64,000 nt of DNA from Bog-473 sp963840435 (GCA_963840435.1 CAWIYY010000012.1:496001-560000), one strand, 5' to 3'; shown: positions 17,178 through 25,995, numbered from the stretch's first letter. Notes: generated by a model not told the origin, from the sequence alone. Numbers and translations: made by a program.

Positions 17178-17263
17178 GACACGAGCGAGTCCATATGTTC
17201 ATCGACGAGGACATCTCAGGGGTCGCCTTCATCGCGAGCCGGCGGTTCAGGGGCCGGGTGTGA
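17178..17263 (+). pseudogene. Possible relic of a serine site-specific recombinase
   Basis: A short plus-strand stretch translates as GHERVHMFIDEDISG followed by a broken VAFIASRRFRG and a stop at about 17261-17263. Serine recombinases share the pattern (F/Y)xDDxxSGxxFxRRPG at the end of the catalytic domain. No upstream catalytic serine or downstream recombinase domain remains within the 125-base gap between two minus-strand genes. If real, it is a decayed mobile-element scar inside the accessory tract. Chance similarity cannot be excluded. Confidence 0.3.
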
Positions 17264-18080
17264 CCGGGCTGACGTTGTAGCGCAGTTCTCCTGTCGACAC
17301 GTCGATGTCGTAATACTCGACGCCGGTCTCCACTAGCGGGTCGTCCGCGCCGAAGGCCACGGCGATCTTGTTCGCGGCGTTACGGACGATATCGAGGATC
17401 AGTTCGGTTGCGGCGGCAGGACCCAATACGTCCACGACCTGCTCGCCGAGCCCGCGTGGCCACCGGATCGGCTCCCACACGAAGGCATCCACGACCTGGA
17501 GGGCCAGGATCTGAGCGTCGGAGATACCGCTCGGATCCCTGTCATCGAACAGATCACTCCCGCCTGCGAGATCGATGGCACTCACGCTCCTGCGTGACTG
17601 GCAGAGCCGGCAGTCGTGGGCTCTCGCCCCGCGGAGCCTGACCAGCTCGGAGGTAACCGGATCGAGGGCTGACAGTTTTGCCACTTCGAGGAGAAATCTT
17701 TCGTGTGCCACCCAGGGCTTGGCGTCGGCTGAAGTCGGGGTCGGACGCCACTCTTCGCCGAACATCTCGCGCCAGGCGACATTGGCGCGAATCGTCATGT
17801 CCTCCGTCCATACGGCAAGGATGAAGACTGGGGCGTCGGCTCCGAGTTCGGCCAGCCCGGCCGCTCGAACAGCAGTGGTCATGGATGCCACATCGACGAC
17901 CATCTGTTCGGCGAAGGCCATCGCGTCAGATCTCGCAACGGCAGGAACAGCCGGGTCGAGGCTGGCCCGAGCGACGGCACAGGCCTGCTCCGTCAGGTCA
18001 ACCGGTGTGGTCGAGGCGACTGCGTCGATCAATTCGTCCCATGCCCCGAAAGCCGCCGGCGCTTCATCCCGAGCGATCAC
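17247..18080 (-). CDS. Carboxymuconolactone decarboxylase / AhpD-like family protein
   Basis: A 277-residue all-helical protein with the AhpD-type redox motif in LVRLRGARAHDCRLCQSRR (about residues 146-164): a CxxC pair preceded by His. This is the hallmark of alkylhydroperoxidase-like CMD proteins. A second, weaker CMD-like half follows (DAQILALQVVDAFVW ... ELILDIVRNAANKIAVAF). It is probably cytoplasmic and involved in peroxide or thiol chemistry. It is longer than typical single-domain CMD proteins (about 150) because of an N-terminal helical extension. It is transcribed alone. Confidence 0.8.
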   Translation of the reverse strand: MIARDEAPAAFGAWDELIDAVASTTPVDLTEQACAVARASLDPAVPAVARSDAMAFAEQMVVDVASMTTAVRAAGLAELGADAPVFILAVWTEDMTIRANVAWREMFGEEWRPTPTSADAKPWVAHERFLLEVAKLSALDPVTSELVRLRGARAHDCRLCQSRRSVSAIDLAGGSDLFDDRDPSGISDAQILALQVVDAFVWEPIRWPRGLGEQVVDVLGPAAATELILDIVRNAANKIAVAFGADDPLVETGVEYYDIDVSTGELRYNVSPVTPGP

Positions 18081-18316
18081 ACTTCGACCCTACTGGTCAT
18101 TTGACGCGTGATGAAAGCCCCACGGACTTGCCCGAACGATGCATCTGCCCCAGATCGCCGGCTCGGAGGCGGAGTTCAGGCGTCTGCATGGCCTGACCGT
18201 CACCGCCCCTAGCGCGAGGCACGCCGAGGGGACGAAGGTTGGCGTCCGGGAGCTCTGGGCGCATCTGACCTCCGGCGCGTCGGGGTTGCTGCATCGATGG
18301 TGATCGCGGCTGACGA

Positions 18317-19150
18317 TCAGCCAAAGAACTCGAGTGCCTGCCCCAAGAGATCGGAACAGTTGACGATCGCTCCGGAGAAGTGTCCCGTCTCGAAATCGAA
18401 GGACACGACCTCATCTCGCGCGACACAGAAGAGGTCGCCGTCTGGGCTAAACCGCAGGCCTCTGGGGTTGCGGAAGAGTACCGATCCGTCAGGTCTGAAG
18501 CTCCTGACGAGTCGGCCGCTGGTGCTGTCGTACTCGCGAACGCTCGAAATGGCCTCGCGCCCGCCGAAGGGGCATTCGCTGGACACCACAATGTTGCCGT
18601 TGGGCGCGATGGCGAGGTCGAGGGGACTCAGCTGCGAATCTTCGACCAAGCGCGGCGCGAGGAGATGGCCGTCAGCGTCGAAGACCTTGATTGTGTCTTC
18701 GCCGATGCCCGATGGGCTCATACCCGACGCCAAGAAGATGCGACCATCGGGAGCGAATGCGAACCCTCTCGGGAATGGGACGACCTTTGGAGGAAGGTAC
18801 GGAATGGCAGGTCCGTCAAGGCGTGCCGGTAGAGCCACGACGGTTCGGAGACGACGGGAGCCCACGTAGTAGCGGCCGTCGGGTCCGAAGACTCCTCCGC
18901 CGGGGTCGAGTGCGTCGATCGGGCCGGTGTCTTTTCGGACTTGTCCCTTCTGGTCAAGGGCGAGCACGCGATCGTTGCCGTTGTTGACACAGAGCAGGTC
19001 GCCGCTTGGATCGACGCACAAACCTCGCGGGTCAGCGACGCGGCTGTCGTCACAGAAAGTGCCCAACGCCTTGCCGACGAAATCGAAGGCGAGGACGGCT
19101 CCGTATCCTGCGCCGTTCGTGCCCTTTGCACTGGAAACGAGGAGTTGCAT
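18317..19150 (-). CDS. NHL/SMP-30-like beta-propeller protein
   Basis: A 277-residue repeat protein made of about six blades with recurring (P)RGLxxxPxGDLxxxN motifs: DPRGLCVDPSGDLLCVNN, FPRGFAFAPDGRIFLAS, SPLDLAIAPNGNIVVSS and NPRGLRFSPDGDLFCVA. This is the pattern of NHL-type propellers that bind ligands or act as lactonases. It has no signal peptide. ATG at 19150 is preceded by GGAAGGAGG at good spacing, so I did not extend to 19189. The 236 bases between this gene and the CMD gene show no feature. Confidence 0.8.
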   Translation of the reverse strand: MQLLVSSAKGTNGAGYGAVLAFDFVGKALGTFCDDSRVADPRGLCVDPSGDLLCVNNGNDRVLALDQKGQVRKDTGPIDALDPGGGVFGPDGRYYVGSRRLRTVVALPARLDGPAIPYLPPKVVPFPRGFAFAPDGRIFLASGMSPSGIGEDTIKVFDADGHLLAPRLVEDSQLSPLDLAIAPNGNIVVSSECPFGGREAISSVREYDSTSGRLVRSFRPDGSVLFRNPRGLRFSPDGDLFCVARDEVVSFDFETGHFSGAIVNCSDLLGQALEFFG

Positions 19151-19376
19151 CTGAATAATCCTCCTTCCGGGACTTCCACGGCGGTCCATCTTGACTCAGC
19201 CGTGTCGCCAGGAAGCCCGGCGAGCGGCAGCTCATGTGGCACCGAACCACGCACCGGGGCTGCGGAGTCCTGGACGCGTCGTTCGGCGGTCGTCCCAGTT
19301 TCCCGGCACGGTAGCCCAGCACGCCGGGTAGCGAACACCGACAGACCACGCCGGAGGTGTTTGAAAGACCCAAAGG

Positions 19377-19718
19377 TTACGGATTGCCTTGGTACGTGGT
19401 CGGGGTGGGACTCGGATCATGCCCCGACGTATCGTGAACACGCAGAAAGCTCTGCTCAGTTGTGCAGCCCTTTGTCCAGTCGGAGGGTGATGCAATGCCC
19501 GGCGGGACGGTGTTGCAGTCAAGCCCCGGCGAGGCGACCGCCCGGTCCCAGCCTTGCTGATACGACTCCGTAGGACTCGATGAACCGCAGCTCGTGAGAC
19601 ACAACGACAGTCCCACGACGGCAACCAACGCCAAGGGACGAAGCAAGCGGCCACGGGACGACCGGGTTCGGATTCTCAGCGAAACCCGGTATCTCGGAGA
19701 CGTTCGTCGTGGCTTCAC
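19377..19718 (-). CDS. Small predicted lipoprotein
   Basis: The frame contains an Arg-rich n-region, a hydrophobic core (PLALVAVVGLSLC) and a lipobox, LTSC, followed by GSSSPTESYQQGWDRA. This is typical of a lipid-anchored exported protein that Lgt (37016-37864) would modify. The mature part is only about 65 residues, with two further cysteines in LDCNT and KGCTT and no known domain. The start is uncertain: GTG at 19718 gives a long n-region; starts nearer the hydrophobic core or at 19826 are possible. Confidence 0.5.
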   Translation of the reverse strand: MKPRRTSPRYRVSLRIRTRSSRGRLLRPLALVAVVGLSLCLTSCGSSSPTESYQQGWDRAVASPGLDCNTVPPGIASPSDWTKGCTTEQSFLRVHDTSGHDPSPTPTTYQGNP

Positions 19719-19932
19719 GTGCAGGTACCCCCAACGACGAAGCAACCGACCACTTTTCAAGTGTAGAACCTGGGGTTTTGACAGTGCCCGCGTAGGCCGG
19801 GAAGGTGGCACATATCGAACCGCCACGTACCCATCTCGAAATCTATTGGCGATACCGCCGGCGGGCTACACGACGTGGCGGTCGCTGCCCCGCACGTAAT
19901 TGTGCGCCAGGTCACGAGCTAGGAGAAACGAC

Positions 19933-20373
19933 ATGTCACACGTACGCCGATTCGATCACGTTGGAATCATTGTCGTCGACCTTGATGCCGCGACGCAGTT
20001 CTTTGTCGCGCTGGGACTGGAGATCGAGGGAAGGACGTTCGTTGAGGGCGAGTTCATCGACACCGTCATCGACATCCCGGGAGCAAGAACCGAAATCGTG
20101 ATGCTCCGGCCGCCGGACAACGGCACAGGCGTCGAACTCTCCAGCTTCGTCCGGCCTAGCTGCGTGCCGGGCTCACGGGCCGCCATGGCCAATGAGGTCG
20201 GCTTGCGAAGCGTTGCGTTCGAGGTTCGTGACCTGGACGCCGCCGTCGCCCAGGCGACGTCCGCCGGATTCGGGTTGGTGGGCGGAATCGGCACGTACGA
20301 GGGCTCTTGGCGGATGGCCTACATCCGAGGCCCTGAGGGAATCCTCGTTGCGCTTGCTCAACCCATCGGCTGA
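19933..20373 (+). CDS. VOC (glyoxalase/bleomycin-resistance) family protein
   Basis: A 146-residue vicinal-oxygen-chelate fold protein with two beta-alpha-beta-beta-beta modules. RFDHVGIIVVDLDAATQFF opens the first and GLRSVAFEVRDLDAAVAQA the second. Metal-site candidates are H9 in the first module and the acidic residue in RGPEGILVALAQ at the end. AGGAG at 19921 precedes the ATG at 19933. It could be a lyase, dioxygenase or resistance binding protein; nothing in the context decides. Genes on both sides are unrelated. Confidence 0.88.
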   Translation: MSHVRRFDHVGIIVVDLDAATQFFVALGLEIEGRTFVEGEFIDTVIDIPGARTEIVMLRPPDNGTGVELSSFVRPSCVPGSRAAMANEVGLRSVAFEVRDLDAAVAQATSAGFGLVGGIGTYEGSWRMAYIRGPEGILVALAQPIG

Positions 20374-20543
20374 CAGGATTGGTCGCCCGTACGCCGGGCG
20401 TCACCGCCGAAGCGCTCCGAGCAGGATTACGGCTACCAGCGCGGTGCTGGTCGACGTCATGGCCACGTGACCGAGGTAGCCCATCGGCAAGTCTTGGACT
20501 GAGACGCGAGGCGGACCAGGTGGACGGCGTGCCAGCATGGGCT

Positions 20544-21455
20544 ATGGATAGCGTGACATCCCCGCGTGCAGCAACCGCCACTTCCGCCGGCTGGGAGCTG
20601 CGACCCATGGCCCTCGAGGACGTCGAAGCGACGATGGCCGTAGTCGGGGCCGCCGATGCCGCACTGGCAGAAGCGGGTCTGCTCCCGCCGCCCACACCAC
20701 CGAGCGACGCCCAGTTGGAGGCCAGCCGCGTGGGCCATGCCCGTTTCGTGGAGCGCGACGGGCCCGGAGCCTGGGTGGCGGTCTCAGAAGGGCGGGTGGT
20801 CGGCGTTGCCGAATCCGTCCGGCGAGAGAGCTTCTGGGGCCTGTCCATGCTGTTCGTCCACCCAGAGTTCCAGAGCCGGGGAGTGGGCGGGCGGCTCCTC
20901 GAGGCGGCCATGGGCTACGCCGCCGGCGCCACCCAACGCATGATCCAGTCCTCGCCCGACCCCCGGGCCATGCGCCGCTACTTTTTGGCCGGACTGGCCA
21001 TGCACCCGACGGCCGAGATGGGAGGCCAACCCGACCGCCGGGCCATCCCGCCTTCCCTGCCCGGTCGGGATGGCGATGAGGGTGATCTCGAATTGGTAGC
21101 CGAGGTGGAGACACAACTGGGCCGTTCGCGTACCGAGGACGTGGCGTTCGTTTTGAGTGACGGGCGTTGCCACATTGACGTGGTGGACGGCGACCCCGGA
21201 CGAGGGTGGGTGCTTTGGCGCCCGGACCGATTGGTCATGCTGGGAGCAACTGACGAGCAGACGGCCGCCATCCTCCTGTGGCGGTTCCTCGCCGGCTCCA
21301 AGGGAGAAATCCTGGTCAACGGGCTCACCGCTGCTCAGCAGTGGGCCTTCGCCGTACTCCATCAGGCACGTCTCACGGCCCAGATACGCGGGTCGATGTT
21401 CATTGACGGCATGGCCGTCCCGGTCCCATGGATCGCTTCGGGCTGGTACTTCTAG
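20544..21455 (+). CDS. Two-domain GNAT family N-acetyltransferase (paralogue of 2349-3233)
   Basis: A 303-residue protein with an N-terminal GNAT domain (HPEFQSRGVGGRLLEAAMGYA is the acetyl-CoA loop) and a C-terminal domain ending in VNGLTAAQQWAF and WIASGWYF. The last block aligns with the minus-strand gene at 2349-3233 (LTSAQQWA, YIPSGGYG), and the middle LGATDEQTAAILLWRFLA aligns with LGARQEESAILVLRTMLA. The C-terminal domain is probably a second, degenerate GNAT-like unit. ATG at 20544 starts the family region; upstream in-frame sequence is low complexity. Substrate unknown. Confidence 0.82.
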   Translation: MDSVTSPRAATATSAGWELRPMALEDVEATMAVVGAADAALAEAGLLPPPTPPSDAQLEASRVGHARFVERDGPGAWVAVSEGRVVGVAESVRRESFWGLSMLFVHPEFQSRGVGGRLLEAAMGYAAGATQRMIQSSPDPRAMRRYFLAGLAMHPTAEMGGQPDRRAIPPSLPGRDGDEGDLELVAEVETQLGRSRTEDVAFVLSDGRCHIDVVDGDPGRGWVLWRPDRLVMLGATDEQTAAILLWRFLAGSKGEILVNGLTAAQQWAFAVLHQARLTAQIRGSMFIDGMAVPVPWIASGWYF

Positions 21456-21521
21456 ACCCTGATCTGTCCCCCCCAACTAGCCCCTCTGACAAGTCTGAGA
21501 TTCGGGACGCCCGCGAGGTCC

Positions 21522-22130
21522 CTACTTGGGAGAATGAATCCTGTAGACGACGTGGGTGGCGAGGGGCGAGGTGGCGACCTCCATGGGTTCCGCGTCCAGG
21601 CGCGTGACGTCGTCGAAGAGCCGTTCCCCCCGGCCGAGAAGGACTGGGACGACGTCAAGTACCAACTCGTTTAGGCAGCCCGTTCGCAATGCCTGCCGGA
21701 CTGCGGTTGCGCCGCCAGCCACGTCAATCGGCTGATCACCCGCTACCTCGGTGGCTGCGGCCAATGCACCGTCGAAACTGTCCACAAAGTAGAAGACGGT
21801 GCCGCCCTCCATCTCGATCGGGTCGTGCGCATAGTGGGTCAGCACGAATACGGGGGCGTGATACGGGGGCTCCGGACCCCACCAGCCGCGCCAATCGGAC
21901 TCGCCCCACTCACCGCGCACCGGCCCAAACATGTTGCGACCCATGATGTACGCGCCGCGGGGGCCGAGAAGCCGTCGGGTGAAAGCTGCGTCGACCGGGT
22001 GCTTCGGATCATCGAGGTGCCAGTGATGCAGCGCTCCTCCATCGATCCCAAGCGGGTTGTCGCGGCTCTGGTCGGGGCCAGCGACGAACCCGTCGAGCGA
22101 GATGCTCATGTGGCTAGTAACGAACGCCAT
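21522..22130 (-). CDS. Dihydrofolate-reductase-like (RibD C-terminal) family protein
   Basis: A 202-residue NADPH-binding reductase of the RibD_C / DHFR-like superfamily. It opens with SHMSISLDGFVAGPDQS and carries LGPRGAYIMGRNMFGP, PVFVLTHYA, the conserved DVAGGATAVRQAL loop and LVLDVVPVLLGRGERLFDD. Such stand-alone proteins are common in actinobacteria and are not true folate enzymes. ATG at 22130 has GGGGAGG 10 bases upstream. That binding site sits beside a perfect 22-bp tandem duplication (22142-22185). Confidence 0.88.
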   Translation of the reverse strand: MAFVTSHMSISLDGFVAGPDQSRDNPLGIDGGALHHWHLDDPKHPVDAAFTRRLLGPRGAYIMGRNMFGPVRGEWGESDWRGWWGPEPPYHAPVFVLTHYAHDPIEMEGGTVFYFVDSFDGALAAATEVAGDQPIDVAGGATAVRQALRTGCLNELVLDVVPVLLGRGERLFDDVTRLDAEPMEVATSPLATHVVYRIHSPK

Positions 22131-22141
22131 GGTGCTGCAAC

Positions 22142-22185
22142 CTCCCCGGCCTGTGCGGAGAAGCTCCCCGGCCTGTGCGGAGAAG
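22142..22185. repeat. Perfect 22-bp tandem duplication upstream of the reductase gene
   Basis: Two identical adjacent units, 22142-22163 and 22164-22185 (plus strand begins CTCCCCGGCCTGTGCGGAGA), lie immediately upstream of the minus-strand start at 22130. Each copy reads GGCCGGGGAG on the minus strand, so the likely ribosome-binding region is duplicated. It looks like a recent slippage event. Confidence 0.85.
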
Positions 22186-22318
22186 CGTAACCCTTCCCGC
22201 ATACGCTCGGCCTTGGCTTTCTTTGTGCGGAAGGGAGGATCCGGCGCACTGGTTGCCGAATGTGGCGCGCCGAGCCAACGTACCGCGACACTCTTGCCGC
22301 CCTCGTATCCTGAAGTCA

Positions 22319-23038
22319 ATGACCCGTTCTGAAAGCGGTCGTCCCACTCCTCCTCGCCTTCCCCCCGGCCTTTCCTCAGAGCCCGATCTGCGTCTCATTG
22401 CGGGCTGCCAGATCGATCACACAACCATTCAGGGGAACTTCTCAGATGGCGACCTCCAGGGATTGCAGGTGGAGGACTCACGCATCGTCGGCTCGTCATT
22501 CACAGCCGCCGATCTCACCAATCTCCGCCTCATAGACGTCGTGGTGGAGGGGAGTGACTTCTCGGGTGCGGATATGGCGGAGGCCTCCTTCACTCGTGTC
22601 ACGTTCACCGATTGTCGTATGTCCGGCGCACTCATCCCTCGGGCCAAGATGCAAGACGTCACCTTCTCCGAGGTAAAGCTTGACCAAGTGAACTTCCGAA
22701 TGGTCGAGGGCGAACGAGTCGTCTTCGATCATGTAAATCTCGAGCGAAGTGAGTTCTATTCCGCGCACTTGAAGGCAGCGTGCTTTTTTGACTGCAATCT
22801 GAGCGGAGCAGATGTGTCACAGGTGAAGTTACCGGGGGCCCGCTTTCACGGCTCTGTACTCTCAGAAATAAAGGGCGGCGAATATCTTCGGGACGTTGTG
22901 ATTGAAGCCGGTCAGGTACTCCCGCTGGCTCACGGAGTCTTTGCCGGGCTGAATATCCGGGTCGAGGACGACCGGGATGCTGACGTTGGACCCATGGACA
23001 GTGGAGACACGTCCAAATCGCGAAAGCGCGGCGTTTAA
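22319..23038 (+). CDS. Pentapeptide-repeat protein
   Basis: A 239-residue protein whose middle (about 45-185) is a run of A(D/N)Lxx-type pentapeptides: NFSDGDLQGLQVEDS, SFTAADLTNL, DFSGADMAEASFTRVTF, NFRMVEG, NLERSEFYSAHLKAACFFDCNLSGADVSQVKLPGARF. This predicts a right-handed quadrilateral beta-helix. Several members mimic DNA and protect gyrase, but many have no known role. The tail (about 200-239) is acidic, then basic (SRKRGV). The ATG at 22319 is divergent from the reductase gene, 188 bases away. Base composition is lower in GC than the flanking core genome. Confidence 0.85.
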   Translation: MTRSESGRPTPPRLPPGLSSEPDLRLIAGCQIDHTTIQGNFSDGDLQGLQVEDSRIVGSSFTAADLTNLRLIDVVVEGSDFSGADMAEASFTRVTFTDCRMSGALIPRAKMQDVTFSEVKLDQVNFRMVEGERVVFDHVNLERSEFYSAHLKAACFFDCNLSGADVSQVKLPGARFHGSVLSEIKGGEYLRDVVIEAGQVLPLAHGVFAGLNIRVEDDRDADVGPMDSGDTSKSRKRGV

Positions 23039-23073
23039 CCGAGGCTTGAGTGGCAGGCAACTGCTCCCGACGC

Positions 23074-23598
23074 TCATCGTTCGAATTTGGTGATGGTCAG
23101 GGTGTAGAAGTTCGCAATGGCACCACTATCGACCGGTGCCTGCTTCAAGAAGGCGAAACCAAGCTTCCGGCAGACGTTTTGTGAGGCGCGGTTGGCTGGG
23201 TTGATTATCGCAAGCAGTTCTCCCGAAAACGTCTGGCGAGCGCGGGCAAGCAAAGCGTGGCTTGCCTCGGTCGCGTAGCCCAACCTCCGCGACGTAGGCA
23301 ACAGCCGGTACCCCCATTCCAGACGTTCCTCGCCTTCGAAGGTGAAGTAATCGACGCCTGTATAGCCGACGACGAGGCCGGATTCCCTCTCAACGATGGG
23401 CTGTTTCGCAAACGGAACGACTTCGCACATTGCGAGCATGTGATCAAACCGTCGGTGAGCCTCCTCTTCAGTCCCAGCTTGACCGGAGAAGACCATAAAG
23501 TCCTCATTGCAGAAGAGTTCGACGAACCACGCGCGGTCCAGCTCGCGGGGCGGGCGCACTTCCAAGCGTGACGTGATGACTGCCTTCTCCAAGCTCAC
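23074..23598 (-). CDS. GNAT acetyltransferase, RimJ/RimL-type
   Basis: A 174-residue protein with the ribosomal-protein-type acetyltransferase pattern: ITSRLEVRPPRELDRAWFVELF, VVGYTGVDYF, EWGYRLLPTSRRLGYATEASHALLARA (acetyl-CoA loop) and INPANRASQNVCRKLGF. GTG at 23598 was chosen because AAGGAGG lies 8 bases upstream and the protein then begins with the family N-terminus. The ATG at 23679 has no such site. It is probably a small-molecule or protein N-acetyltransferase. The roughly 280-base gap to the next gene holds no clear feature. Confidence 0.85.
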   Translation of the reverse strand: MSLEKAVITSRLEVRPPRELDRAWFVELFCNEDFMVFSGQAGTEEEAHRRFDHMLAMCEVVPFAKQPIVERESGLVVGYTGVDYFTFEGEERLEWGYRLLPTSRRLGYATEASHALLARARQTFSGELLAIINPANRASQNVCRKLGFAFLKQAPVDSGAIANFYTLTITKFER

Positions 23599-23880
23599 GG
23601 CAGAGACCTCCTTAGCCCCCCATGATGCCGGGTGCCGATCGATGCTTCCTCCGCACCCGCGGATAGTCCATTTGTGCACGGCGGCACCCGGTCCCGGCAG
23701 CGTCGTACTGGGCTACCTCTTCGCTCTAGATTCTGATCTGTGCCCATCGGCCTGCGACCCCTCGTCGACAAGGAACCGTCAGAGCTCATCGGGAGTCATA
23801 TGGAGCGGCTCCAATTTCCACCGCGAGTCGGATGAAGAAGACGGTCTTCTTTTGATGTCTGAGGGAATCAGAGGACAACG

Positions 23881-24279
23881 ATGATCGCGCGCTGGGTTTG
23901 GATCGTCATGATGATAGGCACCGGCGTCGAGTTCGCTCTCGGCGTGGCGTGCTTGACGCTCCTCCCGATCAGACGGCCTGATCAGTGGCTGCCTCCCCAG
24001 AGCAGGGGCGTGTACGCCGCCCACGCAGTTCTCGGAGGACTGCTGGCAATCGGGGCGCTGGTCATCTTCGTTACCGTTCTCGGCGGGTCAAGGTTCGTGC
24101 GCCTGGGTGCGCGGATCGGCCTCGTCGGGTTGTTGCTCGGTGCGGCAGGAGGGATGCTTTCGGTGTCGCACGCTTGGAGGCTGACGGGCATGGGATTGAT
24201 GTGTGCTGGGGCGCTGCTCGCCTTCTTCGGCTATGTCATTCCCCTCGCTGATATCCCGGTGCAAGAACGGCCAGGGTGA
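23881..24279 (+). CDS. Small four-helix membrane protein
   Basis: A 132-residue protein with four hydrophobic helices (about 5-28, 45-68, 76-95 and 100-122) separated by short loops, and a short polar tail. AGAGGAC precedes the ATG. No family motif is recognised. It lies among singly transcribed genes of the accessory tract, with no operon partner. Confidence 0.7.
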   Translation: MIARWVWIVMMIGTGVEFALGVACLTLLPIRRPDQWLPPQSRGVYAAHAVLGGLLAIGALVIFVTVLGGSRFVRLGARIGLVGLLLGAAGGMLSVSHAWRLTGMGLMCAGALLAFFGYVIPLADIPVQERPG

Positions 24280-24408
24280 GTTTTTCAGAGGCCTCTGTGC
24301 TGGCGTTGGGAGGCACCCCAATCGGCTCGGCGCTTTGAGCCTGTGAGAGAACGCCGACCAAAAAGTAGGGGATGCCGAAGCCATCCGGGCCGGTCCATAA
24401 CGATCACA

Positions 24409-24561
24409 GTGCGCCGCCCTCGATGGCTTGCCGTTGTAGCCGTCACCCTGATCGTGTTCGAGGTGGGCCTTGCCGGCGTTGTTCAGAACAGCCGACGAGA
24501 CACGTACCCACGATCTGCGCGTGATCGAAGGACCGTGCCGGGGGTGGTCACGTTGAGGTGA
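24409..24561 (+). CDS. Possible small single-span membrane protein
   Basis: A 50-codon frame from GTG at 24409 reads VRRPRWLAVVAVTLIVFEVGLAGVV, a basic start followed by one strong hydrophobic span, then a polar Arg-rich tail. It occupies most of the otherwise empty 24280-24586 gap. There is no strong ribosome-binding site and no homologue I recognise, so it may be spurious. Confidence 0.3.
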   Translation: MRRPRWLAVVAVTLIVFEVGLAGVVQNSRRDTYPRSARDRRTVPGVVTLR

Positions 24562-24586
24562 TGCTGAGCATCATGGATGTGATGGC

Positions 24587-25747
24587 TCATAGGCGCCGAC
24601 CGGTCGCGGGGTCAAGGATCTCTGTCACCGCCCCGGCGGATTCATATCGTGATCCTGCGGCCACACATTGGGCCGTCGAGTGGCACGCCACCGCGGTGAG
24701 AGCACCGGTTCCCGTCAGTGTCTGAATGCTTCGGTCGGCGACAATGGTGGCGGTCGTCGGATCAATCGATACCGCTTGCCCAACGGAGGGATCGCGGGTG
24801 TCGTTGCCCACGGCCAGGCATAGGGAAACGGAGGGGCAGCTCACGGCGGTCAACATTGCCGCCCGCGCCGATATGGATCGATCCCTTTGACCCTTTGACA
24901 GCGCGCCCGTTCTCGGGTTGATCGGTACAGCCACCGACGGTTCACTGGCACCCCAACCCACCGCCAGGCACACGGTGGTCGACGGACAGGCCAGGTCGAG
25001 CAGGATTCCTTTGTGGGTGACGTCTTGGACGCTCTGTCCACGCCGTATCGCTCCGGTGGCCGGATCCAGTGGCACGGCAACCCCGGCGGACCTTCCAACG
25101 TTCTCCCCGACAGCCACGCAAAGGTTGGCCAAGGGACAGGCCACTCCAGCGAGCCCGACGCCACCCGTTCCCGGAATGGTATGCACTCGCTGGCCGCTCA
25201 TGATGGCTCCTGTAGCCGGACTGAGGGCGACGGCTACACCGGACCCGCTCGAATCGCGGCCCACGGCGAGGCACTGTTTCCTTGACGTACATGCCACCCC
25301 GGACATGAATATGCCGGAGATGGTGTGGAGGTCTTGGCCACTGCGTACCATCGCGGTATCCGGGTCGAGCGGCACGGCGATGCCCCTGGTTTCATTTGGA
25401 TTTTCCCCCACGGCAAGACAGACCGAGCGGGAGGGGCAGCTCACTCCATTGAGGAACCCACTCGATCTAATCAGTTGAAGCGTTTGCCCGGTCGAGAAAT
25501 CACCCGAGATCGGATTTAGAGACGCCGCCGCTCCCGAATTCACCCTTGACGCCACGTTTCCGACGCCGATGCATTGGCCTGCCGAGGCGCAGGCGACGGC
25601 GTTGAAGGTGCTCATCGGCATGAATTTTTGAGTGATAGCGCTGGCCGAGGTCGTTGCGAAAAGGGCTGACCCAGTTGCCAAGCCGACCAAAGCCAGCGCC
25701 AACATCACGGGGCAAATTCGAATGGCTCGGGCATACGAGTTCATCAT
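24587..25747 (-). CDS. Secreted seven-repeat protein with C-x5-C motifs
   Basis: A 386-residue exported protein. The signal peptide (about residues 1-38) ends near ATTSASA. The rest is seven repeats of about 47 residues, each centred on VxCxSxxxCxAVG: FNAVACASAGQCIGVG, LNGVSCPSRSVCLAVG, MSGVACTSRKQCLAVG, LAGVACPLANLCVAVG, LLDLACPSTTVCLAVG, LTAVSCPSVSLCLAVG, LTAVACHSTAQCVAAG. Each pair of cysteines, five residues apart, could form a disulfide. Between them lies VPLDPxTGAIxxGQ. Seven repeats of this size suggest a seven-bladed beta-propeller. Start ATG at 25747 follows GGGGG; a second ATG is adjacent. Role unknown; surface binding is possible. Confidence 0.8.
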   Translation of the reverse strand: MMNSYARAIRICPVMLALALVGLATGSALFATTSASAITQKFMPMSTFNAVACASAGQCIGVGNVASRVNSGAAASLNPISGDFSTGQTLQLIRSSGFLNGVSCPSRSVCLAVGENPNETRGIAVPLDPDTAMVRSGQDLHTISGIFMSGVACTSRKQCLAVGRDSSGSGVAVALSPATGAIMSGQRVHTIPGTGGVGLAGVACPLANLCVAVGENVGRSAGVAVPLDPATGAIRRGQSVQDVTHKGILLDLACPSTTVCLAVGWGASEPSVAVPINPRTGALSKGQRDRSISARAAMLTAVSCPSVSLCLAVGNDTRDPSVGQAVSIDPTTATIVADRSIQTLTGTGALTAVACHSTAQCVAAGSRYESAGAVTEILDPATGRRL

Positions 25748-25995
25748 GACCTGGTAACCCCCGGTTTTCCGATCCAGGATGCGCAAAACGTAGCGCCTTG
25801 GCGCGGAATTAACTTCAAGAACGGGACGATGATCATGTTGCACTCGACCCTTCGATCTATGACGTGCCCTTGGCCTTGTGGCAGGAACGTGCTGGCGTCA
25901 GAGTCTCGGTCGCCCGAGGGAGGTGTTGTCCACGCCCTCGAGCGCCACAGCGTCTCACCCTTCCCGGGAACTGGGACTGTGAGGACTAACTCGGA

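Noticed and set aside
18081..18316. Open frames in the gap between the AhpD-like and propeller genes
   Set aside because: Composition is shadow-like on both strands and no start has a ribosome-binding site.
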